64,000 bases of DNA from Nocardia sienata NBRC 100364 (GCF_001613205.1 NZ_BDBX01000044.1:32554-96553), one strand, 5' to 3'. Shown: positions 8,471-17,291, counted from the stretch's first letter. Notes: generated from the letters alone by a model not told the origin. Made by a program: numbers and translations.

Positions 8471-9540
8471 CTACCGGCCGGGGTCGGCGGTATCGCGGTG
8501 GGCGGGAAGCAGCACCGTGGCGGCCGCAGCCGCCACCATCGCCACCGTGATCGCGGTGAACGCCCGGTTGTAGCCCTCCAGACCACCTGGGGCGGCCACC
8601 GTGATCAGCACCGCCAATCCCAGCGCCGCGCCGATCTCCTTGGTGGTGGTCATCAACCCTGCCGCCGCACCCGCATCCGCACCGGCCACCCCGACAGTGA
8701 CCGCAGCGGTGACCGGGGTGTTCAACAGGCGGCCCACGTCGATGCTGAACACCACCGCCGGACCGAGAATCCCGGCCACATAATTACTGCCGGTGTGCAG
8801 CTGGGCCTGCCGCACAAACCCGGCCGCCGCCACCACGGCACCCACCGCGATCAGCACCCGGGAATCGAACGACCGCATCAACCCCGGCGCCGATCACGAT
8901 GGCGGCCAAGGTGTGCGGCAGGAACGCCAGCCCGGTCTGCATCGAAAGCGTGAGAAAGTACCACATCGGATTCAGGCAGGCACCGGCCCACAGCAGGATC
9001 AGGTTCCCGTCGGTCACCGACCGGATCCGCAACAGCCGTACCGGGATCAACGGCGCCCGCACCCACCGCGCCTGCACCATCACGAAAACCGCCAGCAGGA
9101 CGGCGCGCGCGGCGAGCCCGGCCAGCGTGGACACCGCAGTCCAGCCGCGGTCCGCAGCCTGCCCGACCCCATATGCCGGGGTGACGAGCCCCACGGTGAC
9201 CAGCACCGCCTCCGCGACATCCAACCGCGGCCGGAGAGCCGGGCGGTCCGCGGTGATCACCCGCACTGCCACCACCAGCACGAGGGTCCCGATCGGGACG
9301 TTGATCAGCAGCGTTGTCCGCCACGACCACCACTCGGTCAGCACACCCCCCCACAGATTTCCCGGGGTGCCGCCGGCCACCCCAGCGCGGTCCATACCGC
9401 CAACGCCCGCGTCCGGGCCGCGCCCGCGGCGAAGGCCGCGGCTACGATCGCCAACGTCACCGGCGCCAGCACCGCCGCCCCCACACCCTGCACCGCCCGG
9501 GCCCCGATCAGCCACGCCCCCGAACCGGCCATACAGCAGG
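8471..9540 (-). pseudogene. Frameshifted DHA2-type MFS drug exporter
   Basis: Homology to a 14-helix EmrB/QacA-type exporter is spread over three frames. From the N-terminal side: GSGAWLIGARAVQGVGAAVL and RTRALAVWTALG in one frame, then TPGNLWGGVLTEWWSWRTTL with LINVPIGTLVLVV in the next (shift near 9370-9400), then from about 8885 to 8471 a third frame (LNTPVTAAVTVGVAGADAGA, TTTKEIGAALGLAVLITV). Helices 1-2 and the start are missing. At least two frameshifts plus truncation make it non-functional. Confidence 0.75.
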
Positions 9541-9555
9541 TCGGTTCGGGTCGGC

Positions 9556-10202
9556 ATGAAGGTTCGGTGGTCCCATCCCTTCGGTGACGGCACCTCCGGA
9601 TCGACGTTCGGTGCGGATGGTCCGATCGCCGATACGGGCGCGGACGGCACGGCTGTGGAGTACGGTCGGCGGCGCAGGTTCGATGAGGTGGTCGCCTGGT
9701 GCGCGGCGTGCACCGATCTCGCCGACCGCGGGTATCCCGAATGTTGGCGTGGACCGGTCTGGGCCCGAGTGTCGAGTCCGCAGGACCAGGATATGCACCA
9801 GCGGCGTCTTTACTACGGGGACGGCTTCGGTCTGGACCGAGACGGCCGGGACCTGGTCCTGGCCGTCTGGCAAGTCCATATCGCGCCGGCCGAGGAACTG
9901 GCCGCGGTGTGGCTGGCAGCCGAAGCGTCGAGCACGCACGCCGAGAGTTGGCGGCCTCCGCGCACGTCGCCCGCGACGCCGGTGCCTCATGGGCCGGTAT
10001 CAGGCGCGAGACCGGTGTCTCTGCGCAGATTGCGCGCCAGGGGTGGCCCGACCCCCGCCGACCACTGACGCACGGTGGGAGACCGGCCCCCAACGGTGCA
10101 GCCCCGGCGCAGCCGGGCAGGTCTCCGATTCTGGACAGCCGAGCAGCTGGGAATGGTCCGACGAGATCACGGCCTTGCGCGGCTCCGGCCCCTGCGAGGT
10201 GA
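9556..10202 (+). pseudogene. Frameshifted hypothetical protein with C-terminal HTH
   Basis: From ATG 9556 one frame gives plausible protein (FDEVVAWCAACTDLADRGYP, YYGDGFGLDRDGRDLVLAVW, APAEELAAVWLAAEA). The continuation is in another frame after about 9920: EHARRELAASAHVARDAGAS followed by WAGIRRETGVSAQIARQGW, a helix-turn-helix motif common in small actinobacterial DNA-binding proteins. One frameshift explains the split. Role unknown. Confidence 0.5.
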
Positions 10203-10556
10203 AACCGACCACCGAACTGCTGTTGAAGCACAAACACCCCGACGACCGCGCCCAGGAACACTTGGCCCCGGTGATCGAGACCGGACAGCCGTTCCGTAGC
10301 CGCCACCTCACCACCGCCCCACGAACAGCCCACACCCCCGCCGCTGGCAGCCTCGGGCTGCTCGAGCACGGCACCGAGCCACCAACGGCAGGTCCAGAGA
10401 GAAGCTGACTGTTCAACCCACCTCCGGCACCGCCGACATAGCCATTCGAGCACCGGATAAACATCCCCCGGTCGGCGCCCACTTCCCGCGCGCCCGGCCA
10501 CGCGCCAGCTCCCGAAGCAGCATTCGGGCGGGGCCGCCGCTCCGGAAAAAGCCCGT
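10203..10556. other. Island interior without recognisable gene
   Basis: About 350 bases between the HTH pseudogene and the DUF5994 genes. Several frames are open because of high GC, but none gives a recognisable protein. I see no repeat or RNA gene. Confidence 0.4.
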
Positions 10557-11012
10557 TCATTGTTCCGAATGGTCCGCGACGGGGCGGACGGCGGCGCGCA
10601 TCTGCGCTTCGGCGCGGGCCGCAGTTGTGGCGGGATCGATCACCAGCAATCGTATGCACCGATCGTGCAGGCCGAATACGTACATCACCGTGTCCGGTTG
10701 GTCCGGCAGGGGTCCGGTGACCTCGATCCCGTCAGGCGGGTCGATTCCCCGCTGGGACAGGCTCAGCGAATTCCAGTCGAAGGCGATCCGTGTGGTGACC
10801 CCCAGTCGTGTGGTGAGGGCGCTGATCAGATCGTGCAGTTCGTTGGTGACGTTGTCGGTTCTGGGCCACCATGCACCGTCGATGCGTTCGGGACGTTGCG
10901 CGGGCGCGCCGAGCAGTAGTCGCGGTGTGCGGGTGGGTGCGGCGAACGGTTGTCCGCCGCCTGTCGTGGCCTGGAATCGACCGGAACCTGTAGTCTGCGG
11001 GTCATATGTCAT
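10557..11012 (-). CDS. DUF5994 family protein (copy 1)
   Basis: A 151-residue protein of unknown function. The DUF5994 pattern is visible: RLLLGAPAQRPERIDGAWWP, RTDNVTNELHDLISAL, a central IAFDWNSLS region and CIRLLVIDPATTA near the end. Start ATG 11012 has GGAGG 8 bases upstream and overlaps the stop of copy 2 as ATGA, so the two are translationally coupled. Identity to a DUF is pattern recognition. No catalytic motif is evident and a small soluble cytoplasmic fold is expected. Confidence 0.8.
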   Translation of the reverse strand: MTYDPQTTGSGRFQATTGGGQPFAAPTRTPRLLLGAPAQRPERIDGAWWPRTDNVTNELHDLISALTTRLGVTTRIAFDWNSLSLSQRGIDPPDGIEVTGPLPDQPDTVMYVFGLHDRCIRLLVIDPATTAARAEAQMRAAVRPVADHSEQ

Positions 11013-11590
11013 ACCGACCTCCTTGGAGTCACCTGAGTGAAGGTGCTGCCTGCCGGGACCAGGGCTCGGCCACCTTCGTCGTCCCAGCGGAGCAACGCGT
11101 CCGCGTTCTGCGTGTACTCGAGCATCTGCCGATCGGTGTCCGCCACCAGTTCGTGGGCGGTGAGTTCGTTGCCGGGCCGGGACGCGGCGGACAGCAGCGC
11201 CTGCGCGGTCGCGGGCCCGGTGAGCGGGGGTATCACCAGCAGCACGAGGCGGGTCCGGTCCACGCCGAGGACACAGACGGTATGCGCGGGTAGATGCCGA
11301 TAGCCGTCCAGACGAACCGAACGTCCGCCGAGCGTCGTCCGCTTCGGCGCGGGTTGCCAATCGTCGGTGTTGTACATGATGCGATCGACCGGGCGAACTC
11401 GCCCGCGCTGTAGCGCCTCGACATCGAGAGCGGCCAGCTCGGCGACCAGATCGTCGGTGTGCGGCCACCAGGCACCGTGCACTGTCCCGAGTCGCGGTGT
11501 CGATCGCCGCCGCGATGCCGGCGGCGGGCCGGTGCAGAGGGAGAAGCGGGTGGAGCGATCCAGACGGATCCGCTCGTGTTGCAGCGTCAT
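11009..11590 (-). CDS. DUF5994 family protein (copy 2)
   Basis: A 193-residue paralogue of the neighbouring gene. It shows GTVHGAWWPHTDDLVAELAA, VDRIMYNTDDW, the RSVRLDGYR element and LVLLVIPPLTG. It has a longer C-terminal tail (ELVADTDRQMLEYTQNADAL). Start ATG 11590 has CAGGAG upstream. It is the first gene of a two-gene operon with copy 1. Upstream lies a 22-bp perfect-period tandem repeat that may be its control region. Function unknown. Confidence 0.82.
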   Translation of the reverse strand: MTLQHERIRLDRSTRFSLCTGPPPASRRRSTPRLGTVHGAWWPHTDDLVAELAALDVEALQRGRVRPVDRIMYNTDDWQPAPKRTTLGGRSVRLDGYRHLPAHTVCVLGVDRTRLVLLVIPPLTGPATAQALLSAASRPGNELTAHELVADTDRQMLEYTQNADALLRWDDEGGRALVPAGSTFTQVTPRRSV

Positions 11591-11623
11591 CGCGACGCTC
11601 CTGACCGGGACCGAGTGGTCCCT

Positions 11624-11667
11624 GCTCATTGAAGGGTGGGTGAAGGCTCATTCAAGGGTGGGTGAAG
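11624..11667. repeat. Two tandem 22-bp repeats upstream of the DUF5994 operon
   Basis: Two head-to-tail copies (11624-11645 and 11646-11667) differ at a single base; each contains AAGGGTGGGTGAAG. They end 34 bases upstream of the copy 2 start and just beyond GGGACC-N4-GGTCCC. Two copies spaced about two helical turns are typical of a binding site for a regulator, but none is known here. Confidence 0.6.
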
Positions 11668-11793
11668 CTCCGAGGAAGATCACCCGAAGTGCCCGGCCTC
11701 GGATGCTCGAGATCTCGGTACGGCGGGTGGCCGATGGGCCTCGGTGGCCGGGCTTCGGCGCCGGGCGGAGCGCGCCGGCTATCGAGCGCCTGC

Positions 11794-12240
11794 TCAACCG
11801 AAGATCTGGCTCAAACCGCGGCGGCGGTGTGCGGGCTGATCGGCGGAGTACGGCGCGGCGGCGTAACCGGGCCCCTCACCGGCGATATCGGTGGTACCGG
11901 TGTGGGTGTAGTAGGTGGGGGCTCCCCGCTCCGCGCCGATCGGCGGGTGCGCCTGGCCGGCAGAGTTGTCGCGACGCGTTGCTTCGAGTTCGCGGCGGGC
12001 GGCACGTCCACGGCGGGCGCTACGGCGAGCCCCGGCCAGCAGCAATGCCAGCCCGGCGATTCCGATACCGCCGACCACGATGCCGTAGAGGAACAGCACC
12101 CCTGTGGAGCCGGTGACGTGGTAGCCGAACACCGCGAAGTTGTCGGTCAGCGTGTGGGCGGAGCCGCTGTTGGCGAACACTCCCGCGACACCGACGAGTA
12201 CAGCGGCGACAAGGATGACGAGTCCGATGATGACGATCAT
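11794..12240 (-). CDS. Small membrane protein with two predicted helices
   Basis: A 148-residue protein beginning with a hydrophobic helix (residues 1-23, MIVIIGLVILVAAVLVGVAG), a short polar turn with TLTDNFAVFGYHVTGS, and a second helix (LFLYGIVVGGIGIAGLALLL). A basic then Ala/Gly/Tyr-rich cytoplasmic tail follows. This architecture is common in Nocardia and mycobacteria as an uncharacterised membrane protein. A TTGACA element (12294-12299, minus strand) and an operator three bases further upstream define its likely promoter. Function unknown. Confidence 0.8.
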   Translation of the reverse strand: MIVIIGLVILVAAVLVGVAGVFANSGSAHTLTDNFAVFGYHVTGSTGVLFLYGIVVGGIGIAGLALLLAGARRSARRGRAARRELEATRRDNSAGQAHPPIGAERGAPTYYTHTGTTDIAGEGPGYAAAPYSADQPAHRRRGLSQIFG

Positions 12241-12293
12241 GGCGATCCCTCGGATCTGTTGGGTACTTCCAGTAGACTCCGCTCGCGACCTGG

Positions 12294-12314
12294 TGTCAAC
12301 AGTGTAGGTCTACG
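12294..12314 (-). promoter_or_regulatory. Operator TGTAGGTCTACG three bases upstream of a TTGACA -35
   Basis: On the minus strand the palindrome CGTAGACCTACA (12303-12314) is followed by three bases and then TTGACA (12294-12299), facing the membrane protein gene at 12240. The same operator-3 nt-TTGACA arrangement recurs at 17564-17584. A TetR-type regulator encoded nearby is the natural candidate ligand. This is inferred from symmetry and position. Confidence 0.55.
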
Positions 12315-12494
12315 GTTTCAACATCCGACGCCGGGCCCACCGCCCGTATGGGGTCCTGTGGACAGAACGCGGCTCACGCCGTCGTCCGCCGGCCGGCGCG
12401 ACGCGGCGGGGCCCGGCCGATCTCGACAGCGCCGGACACTGCCGCGTACCGGCGCCGACGCCCGGCAGTCGGGCCGCCGCAGGGTCCGGTCGGC

Positions 12495-12950
12495 TCACGG
12501 GCCCCGTTGCGGCGCAGCTTTCCGCCGCGCCCTCAGCCATGCCTCGATTTCGGGCCCTGCCCCGCTTCCGGAATCCCGCCGCGGCCGGCCCGCGCTCGTG
12601 GCGGCGGCGACCGGAGTGATGAGCCGAAGGGTCAGCGTAGCGCCGTCCCCGACGATATCGAGAGTGCGCGCCTGCCGGCGCCGGTAACCGTCGAGCCGAA
12701 CACACCGGCCGCCGCTTTCCAGTTCACCTGGTGCGGTGGACCACTCGTCGAGGTGATAGATCACGCGCCGGACCGGCCCGAATCCGGGCTGCAGCGCCGC
12801 GAACAGACCCGCGAGCTCGGCGACGAGGTCCCGGCTGTGCGGCCACCAGACACCGTCGGCTTTCTCGTCGGCGGCACCCAACTCCAGCCGTACGCGGCGG
12901 GTCGACCACTCCTGCCGACGAGCGTCGAACGCGTTCGGTTGTGACGTCAT
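12495..12950 (-). CDS. DUF5994 family protein (copy 3)
   Basis: A 151-residue third paralogue: RRVRLELGAADEKADGVWWP, HSRDLVAELAGLFAAL, RRVIYHLDEWSTAPG, RCVRLDGYRRRQ and TLTLRLITPV follow the family order. It ends in a basic tail. ATG 12950 is chosen because CAGGAG lies at proper distance and the upstream extension is not family-like. It lies downstream of the toroid protein on the same strand with a gap of about 110 bases. Function unknown. Confidence 0.82.
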   Translation of the reverse strand: MTSQPNAFDARRQEWSTRRVRLELGAADEKADGVWWPHSRDLVAELAGLFAALQPGFGPVRRVIYHLDEWSTAPGELESGGRCVRLDGYRRRQARTLDIVGDGATLTLRLITPVAAATSAGRPRRDSGSGAGPEIEAWLRARRKAAPQRGP

Positions 12951-13064
12951 GATCGACACTCCTGTCGCGGCCGTGCTGCGGCCTGTCATGGTGATTCGGT
13001 TCGGAACCGGCGCGTGTCCGAGGCGTCTGATCGACGGACGAGCGATTACCGGCCCGCGCATCGG

Positions 13065-14075
13065 TTACGACGGCTCTCGCGCCAACCGCCGAGCTTGCTG
13101 CTGAGTGGAGAGCAGCGCGAGTGTCGCCTCGGCGCCCTGATTTTCGTTGCTGCCGGTGTGCTCCAGCCCGTCGGAGCAGCCGTTGCTCTCCGGATCGAGC
13201 AACGGGGTACCGATATCGTTCGCGCCACGAAACCATGCCTCGCACAGCATGACGGCTTCATTCCAGCGTTGGTCACCCGTGGTGTCGTAGGCGCGGGCGC
13301 AGGCATCGGCCAGGCACGCGACCTCGACGGGCTGCTGGTCGAAGCCGGGCCGAGGCTCCCCGGTCGCCCAGCCCTCGACCGGAGTCACGGAGAGGTGATC
13401 GCCGGCCGTCTCGGTCTCGAGCAACCAGCGCAACATCGCCAATCCGTCCGCCTGTATACGTTCTCTGCCGGGTATCGAGCCGACTGCGAGCAACGCCTCT
13501 GCCAGCACGGCGTTGGCGTACTCGAGTCGCGGCTCGGGCCACCGCCAGTCGAATCTGCGAGTCGGCGCGCCGATCAATATCGCCGTATCGTCCAGATAGT
13601 TACGGGCACAGTGGTTCACCGGATCGACGCGCAAAACCTCGGCCGCACCCAGTGCGCCGAATGCCATCGCACGAGCCGACCGGGGCCGCTGCCGGGCAGC
13701 GGCCATGAAACGCGCCAGCGCGGTCCGCGCCAGATCGGGCCGGTGCGCGACGACCGTGCCCAGGGCCCACAACGCGCGGCCCCAGTGGTCGTCGAGGCTC
13801 GGTTCGTCCTGCCAGTGCCGGTCCGATCCGCGCCGATTGTGACAACGCCCGTCCGGAGTGAGCGCATCGACCACGAAGTCGAAGTACACCTCGGTGAGGG
13901 CGAGCAACTGTTGGGTGGGTTCGGTTTCACGAACGGCGACGACGAGGCCGCGGGCGACATCGTCGACACAGTAGCCGTATTCGACGAGGGGCTCGATGAG
14001 CCTCGCGTGCTCGAAGATCCCGCATTCGTCACTGAGCCGGAACAGATGGGCGTAGGAAACAGTGATCGTATTCAT
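13065..14075 (-). CDS. Alpha/alpha-toroid protein of glycosyltransferase loci
   Basis: A 336-residue all-helical protein with repeated segments: EHARLIEPLVEYGYCVDDVA, WGRALWALGTVV, RSARAMAFGALGAAEVL, RLEYANAVLAEALLAVGS and SNENQGAEATLALL. They match proteins often annotated as glycosyltransferase-associated or fused to GT domains in actinobacteria. The conserved acidic and aromatic motifs resemble six-hairpin glycosidase folds, but catalysis is not proven. It starts ATG 14075, 10 bases after the desaturase stop, so the two form an operon. An enzyme acting on a surface or storage glycan is a reasonable guess only. Confidence 0.7.
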   Translation of the reverse strand: MNTITVSYAHLFRLSDECGIFEHARLIEPLVEYGYCVDDVARGLVVAVRETEPTQQLLALTEVYFDFVVDALTPDGRCHNRRGSDRHWQDEPSLDDHWGRALWALGTVVAHRPDLARTALARFMAAARQRPRSARAMAFGALGAAEVLRVDPVNHCARNYLDDTAILIGAPTRRFDWRWPEPRLEYANAVLAEALLAVGSIPGRERIQADGLAMLRWLLETETAGDHLSVTPVEGWATGEPRPGFDQQPVEVACLADACARAYDTTGDQRWNEAVMLCEAWFRGANDIGTPLLDPESNGCSDGLEHTGSNENQGAEATLALLSTQQQARRLAREPS

Positions 14076-14085
14076 GCGTACTGCC

Positions 14086-15420
14086 TCACACCACCGCGCG
14101 ATGAACACCACGGGCCACCGCAGGTTTCCGGGTAGGTACCGGGAGGTCCACCTGTTCGAATCTGCACCTTTCCGCCTTTCTTCGTCTGCCCGGCCTCGAC
14201 TGCGCCGCCAACGCGCGCAGTGCCGAGCGCAGGCCGCGCCGGCCGGTCGAGCCGAGTTCGCTGCTGCCCGATCGGCCGTTCCCCCGTGCGTCGTGACCGT
14301 GGAACTTCTTCTCCGAGGCCGTTTCGGGCGCATCGTCGCTCGTCGCGGTCAGAAAGCTGTCCGGCAGGGCGAGTTTGAGGATGGTGCGCAGGGTGAGTAG
14401 GTATTGGCGCAACAGGGGGCCGGTGGTGTAGGGGAGGTCATACTCATCGCACAGCGCCCGCACCCGGTGACTCATCTCGGCGTAGCGGTTGCTGGGCAGG
14501 TCCGGGAAGAGATGGTGTTCGATCTGATAACAGAGGTTTCCGCTCAGGAACGCGAGGATCGGCCCGGCGTCGAAGTTGGCGGTACCCAGCATCTGCCGCA
14601 GATACCACTCCGCCTTCGACTCCGCCTCGACCACGGCGGGTTCGAATTTCTCTGCACCGTCGGGAAAGTGGCCGCAGAAGATCACGACATACGCCCACAG
14701 GTTGCGCGCCAGGTTGGCTGCCGCGTTCGCCGCCAGGGTCCGCCGCCACCGCCGCCCGCTCAGCGCCGGGAACAGCACATAATCCTTGCCGACCTGTCTG
14801 CCGATCTTCTTCACGAACGCTCTGGTCTCCGCAGCCTTTCCCATAGGGGTGGCGACGCGATCACGTTCGGAATACAGGTCGTGCAGAGCGATACCCCATT
14901 CGAACACCGCCGCCAGCAGAAGATTCTGGAACGGCTGCAACAGTAACCGGGGCCGCCACGGCTGGTCTCGGGTCACCCGCATCACACCGAAACCGATATC
15001 GTCGTCCATACCCAGCACATTCGTGTACACGTGGTGACGGAAGTTGTGGGCGTAGCGCCATTGGGAGGACAACCCCGCCATATCCCATTCCCAGGTGCCG
15101 GAATGAATTTCGGGATCGTTCATCCAATCCCATTGACCGTGGCAGATATTGTGGCCGAGTTCCATGTTCTCGATGCTCTTGGCCACCGCCAGTCCAGCGG
15201 TTCCCAGCGCCCAGCCCACTGTGCCCCGGCCGTGGGCGATGACCAGACGAGAGGTCGCGTCCAGCCCGCGCTGTAGGGCGATGGTGCGGCGGATATAGGC
15301 CGCGTCCCGCGCGCCTCGTTGCGCCACGATGTCCCGTCGGATCGCGTCGAGCTCGAGGCCGAGCGCTTCGACATCAGCGGGGCCGAGGTGCGCGTAGACA
15401 GCGACTTCGGTGATTGCCAT
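14086..15420 (-). CDS. Membrane fatty acid desaturase (DesA3-like)
   Basis: A di-iron, membrane-bound acyl desaturase that would introduce a cis double bond into acyl-CoA or lipid acyl chains. The histidine boxes are complete: H90-NIC-H94, H125-NFR-HH (129-130) and QIEHH (299-303), separated by hydrophobic segments. Family-like sequence ends around DDAPETASEKKF. About 65 further residues rich in Arg, Ser and Gly make the protein longer (444 aa) than usual. It is divergent from the TetR gene at 15742; the two abutting palindromes between them (15687-15712) suggest repression. It is likely the first gene of a minus-strand array. Confidence 0.9.
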   Translation of the reverse strand: MAITEVAVYAHLGPADVEALGLELDAIRRDIVAQRGARDAAYIRRTIALQRGLDATSRLVIAHGRGTVGWALGTAGLAVAKSIENMELGHNICHGQWDWMNDPEIHSGTWEWDMAGLSSQWRYAHNFRHHVYTNVLGMDDDIGFGVMRVTRDQPWRPRLLLQPFQNLLLAAVFEWGIALHDLYSERDRVATPMGKAAETRAFVKKIGRQVGKDYVLFPALSGRRWRRTLAANAAANLARNLWAYVVIFCGHFPDGAEKFEPAVVEAESKAEWYLRQMLGTANFDAGPILAFLSGNLCYQIEHHLFPDLPSNRYAEMSHRVRALCDEYDLPYTTGPLLRQYLLTLRTILKLALPDSFLTATSDDAPETASEKKFHGHDARGNGRSGSSELGSTGRRGLRSALRALAAQSRPGRRRKAERCRFEQVDLPVPTRKPAVARGVHRAVV

Positions 15421-15686
15421 TGTTCATCCCCTCGAATCGCCAGGAGTTGTGCCGTGGCCGAGCCGACGCCGGGCGCCTGCACCCATTGCCCGCGCGCAAG
15501 GGGCGGGTCAGCGCTCGCCCATGTTCGCCTTCGCTGCCCGAACTCAATGGGTGATCTTGCTTGTCGTGGCCATCGAAATGATCCCGTCTCCGGATGCGTA
15601 TCGGACCGCGGCCATCCGGAATCGTCCGACCGGTCGACTCATGAACCCGGGCATGTCCACATACTAAACTGGAGATACATCGTCTG

Positions 15687-15712
15687 TCTACGGTGTAGAA
15701 TAACGTTGTTAT
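15687..15712. promoter_or_regulatory. Two abutting palindromes in the desaturase/TetR promoter region
   Basis: TCTAC-GGT-GTAGA (15687-15699) is directly followed by ATAAC-GTT-GTTAT (15700-15712). Both are perfect inverted repeats with 5-bp arms and a 3-base spacer. They overlap a TAGAAT -10-like element that would drive the TetR gene at 15742. Two adjacent dimer sites in a divergent promoter are typical of TetR autoregulation. Confidence 0.55.
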
Positions 15713-15741
15713 CAACAGAAGATGAACAGGCGGCGTGTGCG

Positions 15742-16485
15742 ATGAACGAGACGAGAGCCGGGCCGTCCGACGGGCGGGACCGACCGGACGATCATACGGA
15801 GAATCGCGGTGCACATCCGCTGACCCGCCCGGCCATCCTGGCCGCCGCCCTCGACATCATCGACCGTGACAGCATCGACCGGTTGTCGATGCGACGCCTG
15901 AGCAACCGACTCGGCCACGACCCGACCGCGCTCTACCGGCACGCCGCCAGCAAGGCCGCACTCCTCGACGGCGTCACCGAGTTCGTGCTCGGGCAACTGA
16001 CTGTCGACTCCACCGACCCCGACTGGCGCCACCAGCTCCGCCTGGTCGCCCGGGATTTCCGCAGACTCGCGGTGGCGCATCCGCGGGTGGTGCCGCTGCT
16101 GGTCACCCGTTCGCTGGCCACGCCGCTGGGCCTGCGGCCACCAGGCACACTGCGCCCGCTGGAGGACATGCTCGACCTGCTAAAGCGAGCCGATTTCAGC
16201 GGAAGCGACGCCCTGCACATCTATCGCGCGCTGTTCGGGTTCCTCTACGGGCACATCCTGAACGAAGTACAGGAGATCGTCGACCGGCCCGAGGAAACCA
16301 CGGACCTGCTTCGACTCGGCCTGCACCATTTACCGATCGGCGAGTTCCCACTGCTGCGCGGACTCGCATCACAGTTGGCCGCCTACGACGGTGCCACCGA
16401 ATTGGAACGCGGCCTGGACACCCTGCTGGCCGGCCTCGCCACCACCATCCACCCGGCTACACCACGCCAGAAGTACCCGGGGTGA
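15742..16485 (+). CDS. TetR/AcrR family repressor (paralogue 1)
   Basis: A 247-residue one-component regulator. The N-terminal HTH reads ILAAALDIIDRDSIDRLSMR with RLSNRLGHDPTALYRHAASK, and the C-terminal ligand domain is of the TetR_C type (HPRVVPLLVTRSLATPLGLR, ALFGFLYGHILNEVQEIVDR). ATG 15742 is the start closest to the domain; the frame is open further upstream without family sequence. It is divergent from the desaturase with a double palindrome between. Its 3' end overlaps the convergent paralogue at 16457-17257 by 29 bases. Ligand unknown; an acyl-CoA or lipid signal would fit the neighbour. Confidence 0.88.
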   Translation: MNETRAGPSDGRDRPDDHTENRGAHPLTRPAILAAALDIIDRDSIDRLSMRRLSNRLGHDPTALYRHAASKAALLDGVTEFVLGQLTVDSTDPDWRHQLRLVARDFRRLAVAHPRVVPLLVTRSLATPLGLRPPGTLRPLEDMLDLLKRADFSGSDALHIYRALFGFLYGHILNEVQEIVDRPEETTDLLRLGLHHLPIGEFPLLRGLASQLAAYDGATELERGLDTLLAGLATTIHPATPRQKYPG

Positions 16486-17257
16486 CCCGTCCCCCGGCCG
16501 CAGGCGCGTCGCCCGGACCCGGCAGGACGGCGTCACCCGGCGGCAGTGCCGCGGGATGCGGCCCGGGCATCGTCACCGCGAGGCCGGCCAGCAGGATATC
16601 CAGCCCACGTTCGAGCTCCACCGCGCCGTCATAGGCCGCGAGCACCGGCGCCAAACCCCGTACGAGCGGGAATTCACCGATCGGCAGCCGATACAAACCC
16701 AGCCGAAGCAGGTCATCGGTCTCCTCCGGGCGCTCCACGATCTCCTGCAACTCGTTGAGGACGTGCCCGTAGAGGAACCCGAACAGCGCGCGATAGATGT
16801 GCAACGCGTCGACCACGGTGTACCCGGCTCGGGTGAGCAGCGCGAGCATGTCCTCCAGCGGCCGCACCACCGCCGGCGGGCGCTGCCCCAGGGGGGTCGC
16901 CAGCGGCCGGGTCACCAGCAGCGGCACCACCCGCGGATGCGCCAACGCCACTCGCCGGAACTCCCGGGCAACGCGACGCATTTCGGTGACCCAATCGGAG
17001 GCCGTGGCATCGACCGACAATTCGGCGAACACCACCTCCGCGACACCGTCGAGCACCGCCGCCTTGTTCGGCACATGCCGGTAGATCACCATCGGATCAC
17101 GACCCACCGCCTCGGCCAGGCGCCGCATCGATAACCCGTCGATCCCGTCGCGGTCGACGATCACCAGCGCCGCATCAAGTACAGCCGCCCGGGTCACCGA
17201 CCTGTCCCGGCGACCGGCACCGGCTTTCCTGCGGCTGCCCGAGGGTTCGGCAATCAC
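16457..17257 (-). CDS. TetR/AcrR family repressor (paralogue 2)
   Basis: A 266-residue paralogue of the convergent TetR gene, sharing the HTH (AVLDAALVIVDRDGIDGLSM, AVGRDPMVIYRHVPNKAAVL) and almost the same ligand domain (HPRVVPLLVTRPLATPLGQR, ALFGFLYGHVLNELQEIVER). It carries an extra Pro/Gly-rich tail. The GTG start at 17257 has GGAG upstream. A perfect 12-bp palindrome lies 35 bases upstream (17292-17303), a probable autoregulatory operator. The tail-to-tail duplication suggests an inverted tandem duplication followed by divergence. Confidence 0.88.
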   Translation of the reverse strand: MIAEPSGSRRKAGAGRRDRSVTRAAVLDAALVIVDRDGIDGLSMRRLAEAVGRDPMVIYRHVPNKAAVLDGVAEVVFAELSVDATASDWVTEMRRVAREFRRVALAHPRVVPLLVTRPLATPLGQRPPAVVRPLEDMLALLTRAGYTVVDALHIYRALFGFLYGHVLNELQEIVERPEETDDLLRLGLYRLPIGEFPLVRGLAPVLAAYDGAVELERGLDILLAGLAVTMPGPHPAALPPGDAVLPGPGDAPAAGGRVTPGTSGVV

Positions 17258-17291
17258 GAAGGCGCTCCATTCTCCGGGCGGATATCCGATA

